From assembly GCA_014728115.1 (NCBI GenBank), contig WJME01000278.1, positions 1 through 35,810 on the forward strand: a DNA stretch of 35,810 nucleotides. Reading direction: 5' to 3'. The position numbers and the translations under genes are program-made. The stretch comes from Candidatus Zhuqueibacterota bacterium (lineage in GTDB: Bacteria > Zhuqueibacterota > Zhuqueibacteria > Residuimicrobiales > Oceaniaggregativiventaceae). Below the pieces are notes generated by a model. That model was not told the DNA's origin. It ran no database searches and was given only the letters and a program-made list of their open reading frames with translations. This document shows, piece after piece, positions 34,641 to 35,810 of the stretch. How positions within the stretch are numbered: the first letter of the stretch is position 1; every line of letters starts with the position of its first letter.

Positions 34641-35810
34641 TTATAGAATAATGGTATATCCCAGCAAGATCCTGTCATACGTTTCCAGGACATAGTTTGT
34701 ATTGCTCAGGTAAGAATCGTAATATTTAAGCCTGCGGATCTCATAACCGGCATTCAATCGGCCATAAAATACCCCGAGGCTGATGCCAACGGTATAGCAA
34801 TCTGCAACAGGGCCACGATCCTTTATGGCAGCACCATCCGGAACAAAGACCTGCGGCAGATAGCGATATCCGGCCAACAGAGATATCCAGTCCCAGGGGG
34901 TATATTCCACGCCGACACTCCAAATCCTTTGATCCACCCAGCCTCGGTGTGTTGAATCTTCCTGAGCGAAATTAAACTCTGCCTTGCTATAGCTGGTATT
35001 GCTCAGATCGAGGGCGATTCTGAAGGACTTTATCGGGGCAATGCTCAATCCGGCAGCATAGGATAGAGGGACGGTAAATTCATCTTGTCCGGATCGAGTA
35101 TTTTCATCGATAGTTGACGTTGTTTGGGTAACCGTGGTAGCATTCCAATCCCGTTTCAACGTATATTCAGGACTAAAATTGAACCCGATACTGATGCGTT
35201 CAGATTCAAACAATACTCCTAATTTCAATTTCGTGGCACTAAATTCCGACGTCCCGGTAGTATGCGTTGCCAGAGTATCATAAGAAAACCGGAATGAATT
35301 TGCCTCAACCAGATCAAAGTACCCGATTCTGCTCAATCCCTGTGCATCCTCGGTTTCTCCTGAAAAACTGCTCATAGAGAGTCCCAGTTTGACATATTGA
35401 TTCAATTGAGTCGCCAACCCCAGAGTCATATTCCATATCTTTCCGGTTCTCTCACGTTCATAATCCGACCAATACATTCGGGTACTGTCTATCGGGTCAA
35501 CCACACGCTCAAAAAGCCCCTCATAGGGAGTATATCCGGGATGGGGGAACAGGTGGGTATGATTTCTGTCATAGTCCCATACCTGATATTTCTTACTATA
35601 GGCAGCAGAAACAACAACAGGCTTTTCGAGAAGATTCAATGGCACCGCGAGTGCGACATGGTTGAGATCAATATCATTTTCATCCCTCTGCCAATCCGCA
35701 GCTTTTTCACTATAAAAATCTTCAGACAATACAGGCTCAATGACCCCCAGAGTTGTATCTTCTAAAAACGCTTCATAGTCATACATCCCGTTATGCTCTG
35801 GTTTGGGGAC
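34641..35810 (-). CDS. Outer-membrane beta-barrel protein, OmpP1/FadL-like (N-terminus cut by window edge)
   Basis: Partial gene: the frame is open to the right edge (389 residues visible), and the first Met inside the window (codon 9) has no ribosome site, so the true start lies outside. The sequence is a run of amphipathic strands with aromatic ends, for example KIWNMTLGLATQLNQYVKLG, KLKLGVLFESERISIGFNF, AAGLSIAPIKSFRIALDL, WSVGVEYTPWDWISLLAGYR and YTVGISLGVFYGRLNAGYE, ending YDRILLGYTIIL, as in outer-membrane barrels. The order of strands (gated by an N-terminal region outside the window) resembles the OmpP1/FadL/TodX transporters for hydrophobic compounds, or the related PorV-like T9SS proteins. 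Neither can be decided here. It ends 104 bases before the start of the beta-helix gene and may be co-transcribed with it. Confidence 0.8.
   Translation of the reverse strand, partial: VPKPEHNGMYDYEAFLEDTTLGVIEPVLSEDFYSEKAADWQRDENDIDLNHVALAVPLNLLEKPVVVSAAYSKKYQVWDYDRNHTHLFPHPGYTPYEGLFERVVDPIDSTRMYWSDYERERTGKIWNMTLGLATQLNQYVKLGLSMSSFSGETEDAQGLSRIGYFDLVEANSFRFSYDTLATHTTGTSEFSATKLKLGVLFESERISIGFNFSPEYTLKRDWNATTVTQTTSTIDENTRSGQDEFTVPLSYAAGLSIAPIKSFRIALDLSNTSYSKAEFNFAQEDSTHRGWVDQRIWSVGVEYTPWDWISLLAGYRYLPQVFVPDGAAIKDRGPVADCYTVGISLGVFYGRLNAGYEIRRLKYYDSYLSNTNYVLETYDRILLGYTIIL

Overview
The window reads as part of a polysaccharide-utilisation locus from a Gram-negative member of the Fibrobacterota-Chlorobi-Bacteroidota (FCB) group. 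The evidence is five secreted proteins ending in a type IX secretion (T9SS) sorting domain with the NYPNPFNP signature, a TonB-dependent receptor of the TonB-Xanth-Caul type without a SusD partner, and strong Shine-Dalgarno sites, which Bacteroidia usually lack. This style fits Calditrichota/KSB1/Ignavibacteriota-like lineages better than Bacteroidia. The phylum is inferred; no rRNA marker is present.

Layout. 1-1709 (-): N-terminal three quarters of monomeric NADP isocitrate dehydrogenase. 1950-6881 (-): compact operon of a Tat-exported beta-propeller (PL22-like), a Tat-exported FAD oxidoreductase, an unrecognised 274-aa protein and a sulfatase, with two 4-base ATGA overlaps. 7025-8737 (-): Tat-lipoprotein arylsulfatase. 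8882-10162 (-): membrane-tethered winged-helix regulator, divergent from 10441-13320 (+), a TonB-dependent receptor, followed by 13411-15066 (+), a secreted beta-helix protein with a T9SS tail. 15365-17059 (+): GH3-like lipoprotein lacking the catalytic Asp. 17132-18511 (-): soluble transhydrogenase SthA. 18826-32933 (-): alginate-lyase-family protein, three sulfatases, two PL6 lyases, a second beta-propeller and a third PL6 lyase. 33032-34537 (-): another T9SS beta-helix protein. 34641-35810 (-): outer-membrane beta-barrel running off the right edge.

How the genes may work together (inference). The three PL6 lyases, which carry two bacterial-repeat modules and a T9SS tail, would act on the cell surface and cut a uronate-containing polysaccharide. 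The TonB-dependent receptor would import oligosaccharides. Eight Tat-exported proteins (five sulfatases, two beta-propellers, one FAD enzyme), the Sec-exported alginate-lyase-family protein and possibly the GH3-like lipoprotein would finish the work in the periplasm. Five sulfatases, two of them iduronate-2-sulfatase-like and one sulfamidase-like, together with PL6 (the chondroitinase B/alginate lyase family), point to a sulfated uronic or iduronic acid-rich glycan (glycosaminoglycan-like, or an algal sulfated polyuronide). The exact substrate cannot be read from sequence. The regulator and a perfect 7-6-7 palindrome in the divergent promoter region are candidates for substrate-responsive control. 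Not in the window: SusD, an inner-membrane sugar transporter, cytoplasmic uronate catabolism genes, and the sulfatase-maturing enzyme. I saw no tRNA, rRNA, CRISPR array, insertion sequence or phage gene.
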